The notes below the pieces were generated by a model. It was not told the DNA's origin. It did not search any database and saw only the letters and a program-made list of their open reading frames with translations. From contig NZ_JBKKJT010000004.1 of NCBI RefSeq assembly GCF_046614675.1, forward strand, positions 372,001 through 436,000: a stretch of DNA of 64,000 nucleotides, given 5' to 3'. The DNA is from Chryseobacterium cupriresistens. Its GTDB lineage: Bacteria; Bacteroidota; Bacteroidia; Flavobacteriales; Weeksellaceae. A program made the position numbers and the translations under genes. Numbering within the stretch: the first letter of the stretch is position 1; each line of letters opens with the position of its first letter. This document shows positions 6,319 through 16,148 of this stretch, one piece after another.

Positions 6319-8634
6319 ATGGAAAATAATCATATAGATCAACAATTCAATGAAGCTTCCAGGCTTTCAAAAGAGCCAGCTGTTTTTCCTGGTTTTGAGA
6401 AAGTATGGGGAAAAATTGAAAAGAAATTAGATAAAAAAGAAGATAAAAAGAAGATTATTCCTCTTTGGCTGCCGTATGGTATTGCTGCAAGTTTGATGAT
6501 TGGCCTTGGGGCTTTTTACTTTATGAATAAAAAAGAGACTGCAGAACCTTTACAACCTGTAATTGCAGAGAATACAAGTTCAAGTAGTCCGATTAACAAA
6601 ATGGATATTGCAAAGATAGACAGGACTATCAAGGAGAATATCAGAAAAGAAGAATTGCCTGTAACGGTACCTCTTCCCACAGAACTTAAATCTTCATCAG
6701 TTGCAGGAATAGATCCGTATCAATCTCATCCTATCTGCAATATTCCGCCATTGGAAGTTTCTGAGAGAGTAACAGCATCTTTGCCTCAGATATACAGTGA
6801 TACTTTAAAGACAAAAGAGATTGATGAAGTTGTTGTCACTGCTTATGGGATTAAAAAGAGTTATAAATCTGTTACCGCTTCCTCAACGGTTATGATTGCT
6901 TCTACAGATAAAATTCCTGTGCATGCTCCGGCTGCCGTTTCTTCACTGGCTGGAAGAGTTGCCGGGTTAGAAGTGTCAACCGGAATTAAAAAGCATGATG
7001 CAATATTAATAAGGGGTTCAAGAAGTATTGATGGTCGCTCGACGGCTCCTTTATATATTGTTGATGGAGTTGTTTTAGGCGGAGAATCTGGATTTTTAAA
7101 TACTCTGGATCCAAAAAAAATAAAAGAATTAAAAGTACTGAAAGGGCTTGAAGCTACTGCCCTGTATGGAAGCAAAGCTAATAACGGAGTTGTTATAATT
7201 ACCACAAAAGGTTTATCTAACGATGAAATAGAAAAACTCAAAAAGTTATCTTCAGACAATGCTGAGAAAATACTAAAAGAAGCTGAAGAACCTGAAAAAG
7301 AACTTCCCAAAGCAGGCCAGCTCACAGCGGGAGAAGTTAACGATTTTTCTAAGTGGGATTATTGGAAAGATATTGCAGTTCCTACACTGGATCAGTATAA
7401 AAATACATGGAAATTCTTTCCTGATAAAAGGGTTTCAGTTCAGTTGGTCAATAAAGACAGAAAACCGATAATAGGGGAGAAAATAAAACTATTGGATGAT
7501 AAGAAAAATATTATCTGGGAAGCCGTTTCAGATAATCTGGGCAATGTGGAATTATGGATATCACCGATGACTGACGAGAAACCTGACTCAGAGAAATATT
7601 ATTTATCTGATGGTTCAGGGCAGATCATCAGTAGTAATCTCAGAACCTTTAAAAATGGACAAAACCTGATTATTCTTGATAAACACTGTCTGCAAAAGCG
7701 TGTATTGGATCTTGCTTTTGTAGTTGATGCTACAGGTTCTATGGGGGATGAAATTTCTTATCTCCAGTCTGAACTTTTGGATGTATTGAAAAAGATTGAA
7801 GGACAGCTTAAAAATACAACGGTAAGATATGGATCAGTTTTTTACAGAGATCAGGGAGATGAATATGTGACCCGAAAATTTGACTTTTCTGATAATGCAG
7901 AAGATCTTGTTGGGTTTATTAAAAAACAGAACGCTGGGGGTGGCGGAGATACACCGGAAGCGGTTGTTGAAGCATTGGAAGTTTCTGTTGATGAGCTGAA
8001 GTGGAGTGATGAAAATTCAACGAAAATTATGTTTTTAATTCTGGATGCTCCTCCACACCATTCGGAGCAGAATATAAAGGATTTATACAGAACAATAAAG
8101 ACTGCGACAAAGAAAGGGATTACCATTATACCATTGGCAGCCAGTGATACCGATAAACAAACAGAATATCTGATGCGTACATTTGCTTTACTCACCAATG
8201 GAACCTATACGTTCCTTACAGATGACAGTGGAATAGGAAACAGCCATATTAAACCTACCATAGATTCTTATGAAGTTGAAAAGTTGAATGATTTATTATT
8301 AAGATTAATCCTTCAGAGAGCTGTTTTGCCAGAATGTAGCGCAGGAATTTCAAATGATAACATCAACAAAAAAATGGAAAAAGAAATTGACAGTCAGATT
8401 GATATTAAAACTGTGCTATTTCCAAATCCTACAAAAGGTCAGCTGCAGATAAAAACAAGAAAACCAATTGAAGAACTGTTTGTGTATGATCTTGCCGGAA
8501 AGATTATTATGAGAAAAGAAAAACTGCCGGAAGGTAAAAATACAATTGATTTAACTTCTTATCCTCAAGGGATTTATCTTGTACGTATTCATACTAATGA
8601 TCAATGGGAAACATTTAAGGTCATTAAAAATTAA
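6319..8634 (+). CDS. Membrane-anchored TonB-plug / VWA / T9SS-tail protein (possible anti-sigma)
   Basis: The 771-residue protein has an unusual mix of modules. Residues 1-46 are a charged cytoplasmic-looking head, as in anti-sigma factors. Residues 47-69 form one membrane helix (IPLWLPYGIAASLMIGLGAF). Residues about 168-300 are a SusC/RagA-type TonB plug, from EIDEVVVTAYGIKK through LYIVDGVVLGG to ATALYGSKANNGVVIITTKG. Residues about 460-665 form a von Willebrand A domain, with metal site DATGSMG (Asp470; Thr replaces the first Ser). Residues about 695-771 are a type IX sorting domain of type A (LFPNPTKGQLQI, DLTSYPQGIYLVRI). The first gene after the sigma factor, it may be its anti-sigma partner. 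There is no N-terminal signal peptide, so how the sorting tail would be used is unclear. Confidence 0.8.
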   Translation: MENNHIDQQFNEASRLSKEPAVFPGFEKVWGKIEKKLDKKEDKKKIIPLWLPYGIAASLMIGLGAFYFMNKKETAEPLQPVIAENTSSSSPINKMDIAKIDRTIKENIRKEELPVTVPLPTELKSSSVAGIDPYQSHPICNIPPLEVSERVTASLPQIYSDTLKTKEIDEVVVTAYGIKKSYKSVTASSTVMIASTDKIPVHAPAAVSSLAGRVAGLEVSTGIKKHDAILIRGSRSIDGRSTAPLYIVDGVVLGGESGFLNTLDPKKIKELKVLKGLEATALYGSKANNGVVIITTKGLSNDEIEKLKKLSSDNAEKILKEAEEPEKELPKAGQLTAGEVNDFSKWDYWKDIAVPTLDQYKNTWKFFPDKRVSVQLVNKDRKPIIGEKIKLLDDKKNIIWEAVSDNLGNVELWISPMTDEKPDSEKYYLSDGSGQIISSNLRTFKNGQNLIILDKHCLQKRVLDLAFVVDATGSMGDEISYLQSELLDVLKKIEGQLKNTTVRYGSVFYRDQGDEYVTRKFDFSDNAEDLVGFIKKQNAGGGGDTPEAVVEALEVSVDELKWSDENSTKIMFLILDAPPHHSEQNIKDLYRTIKTATKKGITIIPLAASDTDKQTEYLMRTFALLTNGTYTFLTDDSGIGNSHIKPTIDSYEVEKLNDLLLRLILQRAVLPECSAGISNDNINKKMEKEIDSQIDIKTVLFPNPTKGQLQIKTRKPIEELFVYDLAGKIIMRKEKLPEGKNTIDLTSYPQGIYLVRIHTNDQWETFKVIKN

Positions 8635-8641
8635 TTATCTT

Positions 8642-8675
8642 AAAAAAAGAAATTTCCCCGGAAATTTCTTTTTTT
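8642..8675 (+). terminator. 16-bp palindromic terminator inside the sigma-linked cluster
   Basis: Arms A7GAAATTTCC and GGAAATTTCT7 pair perfectly around a 2-base centre. It separates the plug/VWA gene from the barrel gene, so the later genes may be read at a lower level or from their own promoter. Confidence 0.75.
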
Positions 8676-8700
8676 ATATTTTTAAGCATACTAATAATTG

Positions 8701-11469
8701 ATGAAAAAGAATTATTTGCTGTTATTGCCATTTACGATTACCTTATTACAGGCACAAAATTCACAATTGTACTATTCCGGAAAATTTTTAACATCTAAGG
8801 ATAAAGAACAGAACTTTTTAAAGGTTTATAATAAAAACAGTGGTATTTATGAGCTGACTGATGAAAAAGGATTTGCCATTATTGCAGCTAAACCTTATGA
8901 TACCCTAGTGTGGAACCAGGGGAAAAATACCCATGTTATTTCTTCTTATGAACTCAGGGAATTAAAAACGATTCTGGAAAATCAGACAGGAAGTAAAAGT
9001 GTAGAAAATGTTTACAGTAAAGCCTATGACAGTCTTGTTTCAAAGGAGATTAAAGACGATTTCAGTATTGAAAAAACTAAAACTCAACTCAGTAAAAGAT
9101 CACATTCTTATTTTGATAAAATAAGAAAATTAAAGCAGAAGAATGATAGTGTTTATGTTTTAAAAAGGATCAATAAGACAACTTTGCTTTTTAACGGAAG
9201 CTTTACCACGTCTTTTGATATTAAAAGCAGGAATGCTGTTCCGGGGACTCAAAATAAGTATGTCCAGGGAAGATCTGAAAATGGAAATCTTGTTTGGAAA
9301 GGCCCTGAAACGAATGAAATGTTCAGTTTTGGACCAGAGCTATCTACCCTTGGATTTAACGGATTACCTTATGAGTATGATCAGAATGGAAAACTGATTC
9401 CATGGGTTGATGGACTTCAGGGTGCAAAAAGATATGATAATAACCTTTTTAAAACCACAGTAGGTTATAATAACCAGTTGAATCTAAATGCTTTTATACA
9501 ACAGGGTAACAATGAAAAACTCCGTCTTGCCCTGAATCTGGGGCAGCAAAAGAACCAGATGTATTTTATGGATCAGTTTGATATTACCAATACCCTTAAA
9601 GCAAAACTGAATGCAGATTTGGGTGGATATTACATTAATCTTGCTTTTAGCTACGAAGAAGATAAAGTTACGAATACCAATAGAATAGGGCTGTTCAACA
9701 GAGCTTACCAAAACTCATTGTTAACGCCGGTTTCTTTTTCAAATGAACAAAATACTTTTCTGAATAACGGTTCGCAGAGAAGCTACAGCCAATATGCAGA
9801 CAATCCTTCTTTCCTTTTGGAGCAGGATAGCCGATACCGCTATAAGAATCGGGACAGACAGTTGAGTCTCAGCGTAGCGAAAGACTGGGATCAGTTTAAA
9901 CTGAATATTACTCAGTCCTATGAAAGTATTACTACCTGGAATCAGGACCAATATAAACCTTCTACCTATGGTTTCCTCAGCGGTGTATCGAATGAAAGGA
10001 TTCAAAACAACAGCTCCTATCATTCCAATATACAGGGCTCTTATTCATTGGGAAACTATGACTTTAGAAATACTTTCAGCCTGAATTTTATTTTAAATGA
10101 TAAAAAATCCGACATTTATAACAGCCTTACCCATCAAAGATATCTTTATCAGAGAACTTCACAGGATCATATTTTTAATTATAATATGAATATCCGCGAT
10201 TATGATTTCGAAGCAGGTTTTAATCTCGGGAATTCATTTTACATATCCAATACTTCACTTAAAAATAATTATTGGCTTCCAAAAGCTAACTTTTATCTGA
10301 AGTTCAATGAGATCTTCAATTGGTATAATTACAATTTTAAATTGTTGGGAAGCTACACACAATTAAGTTCCGAACCGGAAATTACAAGATCCTATGCTTC
10401 GTATTCTAGTACTTTGCTGAAGGCGGAAAATTATAATCAATACTTTCCGGTACAGGAAGTAGAAAGTTTCCGGGGTTTATCAAATATTGATACTCGGGAA
10501 TGGAAGATTGGAGCCAGGCTGAATCTTGGGTATAAAATAAGTGTAGATGGAGAATATTTTAATAAAAAGAATACTGACGATATATTTCCTATCTTTGAAA
10601 ACAATCAGCTGAGGTTAAAGAATGTAGCAGATCATACCTACAGCGGATATGAATTCAATTTTGCTTACGAACGATTACGTCTGGGATACGATATGTATAC
10701 CACCCATAAAGTTTCCTTTTTCAAATATAAAGATATTGTAGACCGCATGGCTCCTGGATATCAGAACCTTGCCGTTTCGGGATTTAAAGACATTTACAAA
10801 ACATTGGCAGAAGGACAGGTTTTGGGTGCTGTGATGGGCAGTTACTTTGAAAGAAATGCAGCCGGACAACTGATCATTGATGAGTTCGGTTTTCCTAAAA
10901 AAGCAGACGGAATGAAAATTATTGCAGATCCTACACCGGATTTTGTGATGAAATTCAATCACAGTTTTGCCTATAAAAACTGGTCTTTAGATATCAATTG
11001 GGAATGGAAAAAAGGAGGCCACCTTTGGAACGGGACACAGGCGGTTCTCGATTACTACGGTCGTTCTTACGGCTCAGGAGAAGAAAGGAATATCAAAAAT
11101 TATATTTTTGAAGGTGTACAGGCCAATGGAACTGTCAACCAGATTCCTGTGGATTTCTATGATCCCAACCAAAATGTTATGGAAAACAGATGGTCGAGGT
11201 ACGGTTATTTAGGCGTGGCTGAAAATTATGTTCAAAAGGCAGATTATATAAGAATAAATAACCTTTCACTTTCCTCAGATTTCCCTATTAACAACAGGAA
11301 ACAGAATCTTAAACTGACTTTTTATGTAAACAATATCATGCTCTGGCAGGCTAATAATGGGGTAGATCCCAACCAGAATTTCTACGATATGAGCAATGGA
11401 AGAGGATTGGATTTTTTTAATCTTCCTTCATTTAAAACATTTGGCTGTATTGTTTCACTTAAATTTTAA
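8701..11469 (+). CDS. SusC-like outer-membrane beta-barrel lacking a plug domain
   Basis: The 922-residue protein starts at ATG 8701 (MKKNYLLLLPFTITLLQAQN, signal peptide). An in-frame TTG one codon earlier is less likely. Residues about 20-95 resemble a small regulatory beta-sandwich. A charged linker follows, and from about 165 the rest is beta-barrel. SusC features near the end include DINWEWKKGGHLWNGTQAVLDYYGRS (split motif) and a C-terminal Phe (SLKF). The plug signature seen in normal SusC proteins (VDGxP...ATAxYGSRGANGV) is absent, although both flanking genes carry it. The likely role is an outer-membrane channel or docking barrel. A plug supplied in trans is speculation. Confidence 0.8.
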   Translation: MKKNYLLLLPFTITLLQAQNSQLYYSGKFLTSKDKEQNFLKVYNKNSGIYELTDEKGFAIIAAKPYDTLVWNQGKNTHVISSYELRELKTILENQTGSKSVENVYSKAYDSLVSKEIKDDFSIEKTKTQLSKRSHSYFDKIRKLKQKNDSVYVLKRINKTTLLFNGSFTTSFDIKSRNAVPGTQNKYVQGRSENGNLVWKGPETNEMFSFGPELSTLGFNGLPYEYDQNGKLIPWVDGLQGAKRYDNNLFKTTVGYNNQLNLNAFIQQGNNEKLRLALNLGQQKNQMYFMDQFDITNTLKAKLNADLGGYYINLAFSYEEDKVTNTNRIGLFNRAYQNSLLTPVSFSNEQNTFLNNGSQRSYSQYADNPSFLLEQDSRYRYKNRDRQLSLSVAKDWDQFKLNITQSYESITTWNQDQYKPSTYGFLSGVSNERIQNNSSYHSNIQGSYSLGNYDFRNTFSLNFILNDKKSDIYNSLTHQRYLYQRTSQDHIFNYNMNIRDYDFEAGFNLGNSFYISNTSLKNNYWLPKANFYLKFNEIFNWYNYNFKLLGSYTQLSSEPEITRSYASYSSTLLKAENYNQYFPVQEVESFRGLSNIDTREWKIGARLNLGYKISVDGEYFNKKNTDDIFPIFENNQLRLKNVADHTYSGYEFNFAYERLRLGYDMYTTHKVSFFKYKDIVDRMAPGYQNLAVSGFKDIYKTLAEGQVLGAVMGSYFERNAAGQLIIDEFGFPKKADGMKIIADPTPDFVMKFNHSFAYKNWSLDINWEWKKGGHLWNGTQAVLDYYGRSYGSGEERNIKNYIFEGVQANGTVNQIPVDFYDPNQNVMENRWSRYGYLGVAENYVQKADYIRINNLSLSSDFPINNRKQNLKLTFYVNNIMLWQANNGVDPNQNFYDMSNGRGLDFFNLPSFKTFGCIVSLKF

Positions 11470-11472
11470 CTC

Positions 11473-14400
11473 ATGAATCTCAAGTTTATATCCACCTATA
11501 TCATCCTGCTGTGCTTATTGTTTTCAGCCTTTTCTGTGAAAGGGCAGCAACCATTTCAGGATTTTGAAAAAGAAAAGACCTACATCCAGACCAATCATGT
11601 TTTTTATAAACCTGGGGAGCAAATGTATTTTAAAATATATGTTGTAAAAGGGAATAATAATTTACCTGTCGAAGAAAGCAGAGTAGTAAATTTCGAAATA
11701 ACAGACCCTGCAGGAAGTGTTGTGAGAAAATTGAAATATGAAATTACCAATGGATACGCCCGGGGAGATTTCTATTTTGCTGAAGACATGAAGGGTGGCA
11801 TCTATAAAATCAGAGCTTTTACCAACTGGATGCAGAACGAAGAAGGGAAAAATACCTTCGAAAAAGAAATTACCCTCCAGAAAATTGTATCTCCAAGAAT
11901 TTTAATGAAACTGGATTTTCCTAAAAAAGGATATGGCCCTGGAGATGAGGTAAGTGCTGATTTTTCAATGAGAAGTCTTAGCAATCTTCCGATTCCTTTT
12001 TATGAAGCAGATTACACCGTAATGCACAACGGAGAAACGGTTTCAGAAGGAAAACTTATTACCGATAAAGAAGGTAGAAAACTGTTAACCTTTAAGCTTC
12101 CTGAAGTTTTGAAATCCTCTGACGCTCTTTTGAATATCAAGGTGAATTTTGACGGATTTACCGAATCCATCTCCAGAAATATTCCTGTTGTCCTGAATAA
12201 TCTGGATGTGAAATTCTTACCTGAAGGCGGAACTTTTGTCAATGGAATAGAACAGAATATCGCTTTTAAAATTCTGGATGAGTTTGAAAAACCTGTAGAT
12301 GCTGTTTTGGCAGTTTACAATCAGAATCACGAAAAAATAAAGGAAATTTCAGCCTATAATTTCGGAATGGGAAACTTCCGGTTTACGCCTAAAATAAGAG
12401 AAACTTATTATGCAAAAGTGCTGAAACCGGAAAATATTACCCAGACTTTTAATCTCCCGGTAGCAAAAAATGAAGGACTGGTTTTGAATATTCGGAATGA
12501 AAATAAAAACCTGAATGTTACCATCGTTTCTACCCGGGAAAAAACAATTACCCTGTTGGGAAGTTTCCGCGGAAAAGACGTTTACAGCAAAATCATTTCG
12601 CTGAAAAAAGGAATGAATTCTTTAAAAATTGCAGAAAAGGATTTCCCTACAGGAATCTGCAGGTTCACTGTTCTGGAAAACAGTATGCCGATTGCAGAAA
12701 GGATTGTTTTCGCTAATAAAGTAAACCAGCTGAATATAAAAGTTACCCCTGTAAAGCAACATTATCTGCCGAGGGAAAAAGTGATGCTGAATATTGAAAC
12801 TACCGATGAAAATAATAAACCTGTTCCCGCTAATCTTGGAATAAGTGTGGTAGATGATAAGCTATGGACTTATGCTGATGATAAACAGAATCATATTATT
12901 TCCTGGCTTTTGATGGACTCTGAGCTCAAAGGAAAAATTGAAAAACCTCAGTTTTATTTCGATAAAAAAGAAGAAAAAGCAGATAAAAGCTTAGATCTTG
13001 TGATGCTGACAAACGGTTACCGATATTTTGAGCCTATTCCGGAAATTGTGAAGAGCAATAAATACAAATACCTTCCTGAAAAGAAAAACACAATCTATGG
13101 CGTGGTAGAAGATGAAAACAAAAAACCGGTGAAAGCAGATGTTTTTCTTTTGGACACCTATAATAAAAAGATCCTCAAACAGACTGTTGCTGAAAACGGG
13201 AAGTTTTATTTTTCGGATTTAAATGCAAATAATTTTTATAAAATTATTGCAAAGTCTTTTCAGCCTAAACATCAGCTGAAAATCAGAATTCTGTCTTATA
13301 ATCTGGATATTAATCCTTTAGCGAAACAGAAGCTTACCCATATAGACGTAGAAGAAATTGTAAAGGAAGCTGAAAGAAAAGAAGAAGTAAAAAAAGAAAA
13401 CAGAAACAATACCAGTCAGCTGAATAATCCCGGCAGATCAAAAACCGATACCATCAGTAGAAATAAGAGTATTGAAGAAGTAATTGTTGTGGGGTACGGT
13501 GTAAAGAAAGATCAATTAACGGTTGCTTCTACCACAGTATCTTCTTCTATGGAAATGCAGAATGCCAGCGTAACTTCTCTGTTGAGTGGAAAAGTAGCAG
13601 GATTAGTTATAACAGGTACCGGACAGTCGGGGACAGGTGAACAGATCAATATCAGAGGAACGGCCTCTATTACCAATAAGAACCCGCTATTCATTGTGGA
13701 TGGTATTCCTGTCGAAAACTTTAATACAACGATCAATCCAAATGATATCAACAGTATTACCGTTTTGAAAGATGCTGCGGCTACCGCTATTTACGGAAGC
13801 AGAGCTGTGAATGGAGTGGTGATCGTCAACTCATCCAAAAATAGAAAATCAGAAATAAGTTTTGATATTACACCGAAATCTTACCTTGCCATAGAAACCG
13901 TGCCTTATGGAAAACTAATAGCATATGAGGGGGCAAGAGAATTCGTTTATCCTGAGTATAAATCCACCAGTACCTCTTACCGTTTTGATTACAGAGAAGC
14001 GCTTTACTGGAATCCCGTAGTAGAAACCGATAAAAGCGGAAAAGCAAAAGTAGAGTTTTATAATTCAGATGCGAATTCCACTTTCAGAATTATGACAGAA
14101 GGAATTGCCGCATCAGGACTTTTGGGAAGAGATGAAACAACATATGCTGCCCAGAGTCTGATTTCGATAGATACTAAAATTCCTCAGTACCTGACGAGAA
14201 CAGACCAGATGACAATTCCTGTGGTAATTAAAAATAATTCTCCTGAAACGCGTAAAATGACCATGGACGTTATTGTACCGAACCATGTGAAACTCATCAG
14301 TTCTGATAGTCTTATCACTCTGAAATCATTAGAATCAGGAAGATTATTTGTGAAAATACAGGCTGATGAGACTGTGAATTCTGATATTCAGTTTTCAGTA

Positions 14401-15993
14401 AGATCAGGAGATTTCAGAGAGACAATGATTCTTCCGTTTAAAGTAGAAGAAAAAGGATTTCTCCATCAGTTTTCCATCATTAATAATAAAACAGATGATC
14501 TCAAAATCAATATTCCGGAGTATATCAACGGAAGTCTGTATTCGTCCTATTATGTATTTGAAAGTACGGCTCTGAAGATGTTTGGAGACATAGAGCAACT
14601 TAAAAAGGAACCTCATGGATGTTTTGAACAGCTTTCCTCAACAGTATATCCTAACATTTTTATTCTTGACTATTTAAAATCAAGTAAAAAAATAAACACC
14701 GCAACTGAAAATCTGGTGATAAAAAATCTGAAAAAAGGCTTCCAGAAGCTGCTGAGTTATAAAAATAAGGACGGAGGTTTCGGATATTTCAGCTCCGCAG
14801 AATCAGATGTCGCCCTTTCAGCATTTGCGTTATTGGAATTTATGGAATTAAAGAAGTACGTGAATCCGGATGCTAAGCTCATCCAGGAACTTTCCTCATT
14901 TATTTTGTCAAAAAAGAATGCAAACGGATTATTCGAAGTAAGAAAACCCTATGAATCCAAAAAAGACTTTTCTGAATTTTCCTGGTCGAGAAATATGTAT
15001 GTTGTATATGCTCTGTCCAAACTTGGGTTTAAAAATGAAATTGAAGATTCCTTTCAGGTAATGCTGAAAAGAGCTTTGGCTACAAAAGATTCTTATCAAT
15101 TGGCTTTACTTGCTAATGCAGCAGCATATCTTGGGAAACAAAAAGAATATGATGATATGATAAAAATTCTGGACAAACAATATGAAACAAAGAAGGTAAA
15201 ATCTGAAGTTACTTTTACTGGTTCATGGGGAATGTCTGCGGATGCGGAGACACTTTCATTATATATTATGGCCCTTCAGAAAGATGAGAAACTCAACCAG
15301 TTGAAAATTGCTGAAGCAGCTGATCAGCTTATTGGTTTGAATGGTTATTTCGGATTCGGCTCTACACAGGCCACAACACTGGCAATCCAGGCATTATCTG
15401 ATTTTTTCTCTAAAAATGAGAAATTGTATGGAACTGAAAAACCGGTTATTAAGATTAACAAAGCGAATACTTATCCTAATATAAGTCTGTCATCAGCATA
15501 TAAAACAGGGGAAAATGATATCACTATTCATTATCCATCACAAAAAGGACTTCCTTATAAGCTGGAATATCAATATTACACGCTGCAAGCTCCGGAAAGC
15601 AAGGATATTCCACTTACCATGGAGACCAAATTAAAATCCGGAATGTCAAAAACAGGGGAGACCAGGAGAATGACCATTACTGTAAAAAATAAAATAAACG
15701 GTGAGCTGCCGATGACCATAGCAAAGATTGGTATCCCGGCAGGACTAACGCTGCAAAATGCTTTACTGAAAGATATGGTTGATAGAAAACAGGTTTCTTA
15801 CTATGAGATTTTCGATAACTATCTGGTTTTATACTGGGAACATTTCAATGCTGAGGAAACAAAAACTATTAATCTTGATCTCAAAGTGGAATTTGCCGGA
15901 ACGTATACAGGGAAATCAAGTAATGTTTACCTCTATTATATGCCGGAAGCAAAATATTGGAACCAAGGGATTACAACCAGTATTGAACCTTAA
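11473..15993 (+). CDS. Alpha-2-macroglobulin family protein with inserted TonB plug domain
   Basis: The 1506-residue protein has a signal peptide (MNLKFISTYIILLCLLFSAFSVKGQ) and begins 3 bp after the barrel gene. An MG2-type domain opens it (KTYIQTNHVFYKPGEQMYFKIYV). Several macroglobulin domains follow, with a carboxypeptidase-regulatory-like sandwich near 535-600. At about 667-790 a SusC/RagA plug is inserted: EEVIVVGYGVKKD, LFIVDGIPVEN, DAAATAIYGSRAVNGVVIV. Then come the A2M core, the thioester motif PHGCFEQ (Cys1050, Glu1052, Gln1053) and the helical thioester domain. Bacterial A2Ms trap attacking proteases covalently in the periplasm. The intact GCxEQ suggests this chemistry is kept. There is no lipobox. 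The plug insertion may tie it to the neighbouring barrel, which is inference. Confidence 0.87.
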   Translation: MNLKFISTYIILLCLLFSAFSVKGQQPFQDFEKEKTYIQTNHVFYKPGEQMYFKIYVVKGNNNLPVEESRVVNFEITDPAGSVVRKLKYEITNGYARGDFYFAEDMKGGIYKIRAFTNWMQNEEGKNTFEKEITLQKIVSPRILMKLDFPKKGYGPGDEVSADFSMRSLSNLPIPFYEADYTVMHNGETVSEGKLITDKEGRKLLTFKLPEVLKSSDALLNIKVNFDGFTESISRNIPVVLNNLDVKFLPEGGTFVNGIEQNIAFKILDEFEKPVDAVLAVYNQNHEKIKEISAYNFGMGNFRFTPKIRETYYAKVLKPENITQTFNLPVAKNEGLVLNIRNENKNLNVTIVSTREKTITLLGSFRGKDVYSKIISLKKGMNSLKIAEKDFPTGICRFTVLENSMPIAERIVFANKVNQLNIKVTPVKQHYLPREKVMLNIETTDENNKPVPANLGISVVDDKLWTYADDKQNHIISWLLMDSELKGKIEKPQFYFDKKEEKADKSLDLVMLTNGYRYFEPIPEIVKSNKYKYLPEKKNTIYGVVEDENKKPVKADVFLLDTYNKKILKQTVAENGKFYFSDLNANNFYKIIAKSFQPKHQLKIRILSYNLDINPLAKQKLTHIDVEEIVKEAERKEEVKKENRNNTSQLNNPGRSKTDTISRNKSIEEVIVVGYGVKKDQLTVASTTVSSSMEMQNASVTSLLSGKVAGLVITGTGQSGTGEQINIRGTASITNKNPLFIVDGIPVENFNTTINPNDINSITVLKDAAATAIYGSRAVNGVVIVNSSKNRKSEISFDITPKSYLAIETVPYGKLIAYEGAREFVYPEYKSTSTSYRFDYREALYWNPVVETDKSGKAKVEFYNSDANSTFRIMTEGIAASGLLGRDETTYAAQSLISIDTKIPQYLTRTDQMTIPVVIKNNSPETRKMTMDVIVPNHVKLISSDSLITLKSLESGRLFVKIQADETVNSDIQFSVRSGDFRETMILPFKVEEKGFLHQFSIINNKTDDLKINIPEYINGSLYSSYYVFESTALKMFGDIEQLKKEPHGCFEQLSSTVYPNIFILDYLKSSKKINTATENLVIKNLKKGFQKLLSYKNKDGGFGYFSSAESDVALSAFALLEFMELKKYVNPDAKLIQELSSFILSKKNANGLFEVRKPYESKKDFSEFSWSRNMYVVYALSKLGFKNEIEDSFQVMLKRALATKDSYQLALLANAAAYLGKQKEYDDMIKILDKQYETKKVKSEVTFTGSWGMSADAETLSLYIMALQKDEKLNQLKIAEAADQLIGLNGYFGFGSTQATTLAIQALSDFFSKNEKLYGTEKPVIKINKANTYPNISLSSAYKTGENDITIHYPSQKGLPYKLEYQYYTLQAPESKDIPLTMETKLKSGMSKTGETRRMTITVKNKINGELPMTIAKIGIPAGLTLQNALLKDMVDRKQVSYYEIFDNYLVLYWEHFNAEETKTINLDLKVEFAGTYTGKSSNVYLYYMPEAKYWNQGITTSIEP

Positions 15994-16080
15994 TTTTTTA
16001 TAAACTGAAACAGACATCCATTGATCCTTGTGATAAGTTTGAACCTTGACAAGGATCATGGAAAATATTTCTAAAATTAA

Positions 16081-16100
16081 TTTTCAATAATTATTGAAAA
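16081..16100. promoter_or_regulatory. Perfect 20-bp palindrome upstream of the GbsR/MarR gene
   Basis: TTTTCAATAA and its exact complement. Its right half contains the TTG (-33) element of the regulator's promoter, the classic layout for auto-repression. An 18/20 match lies at 17396-17415. Confidence 0.7.
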
Positions 16101-16123
16101 TTCAAAAAATATAATTACATTTG
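16094..16123 (+). promoter_or_regulatory. Promoter of the GbsR/MarR gene
   Basis: TTG (16094-16096), 19 bp, TACATTTG (16116-16123) match the Bacteroidota consensus. The box ends 25 bases before the ATG. Confidence 0.8.
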
Positions 16124-16148
16124 TTACAGAAATTAAAAAGGAAACAAA

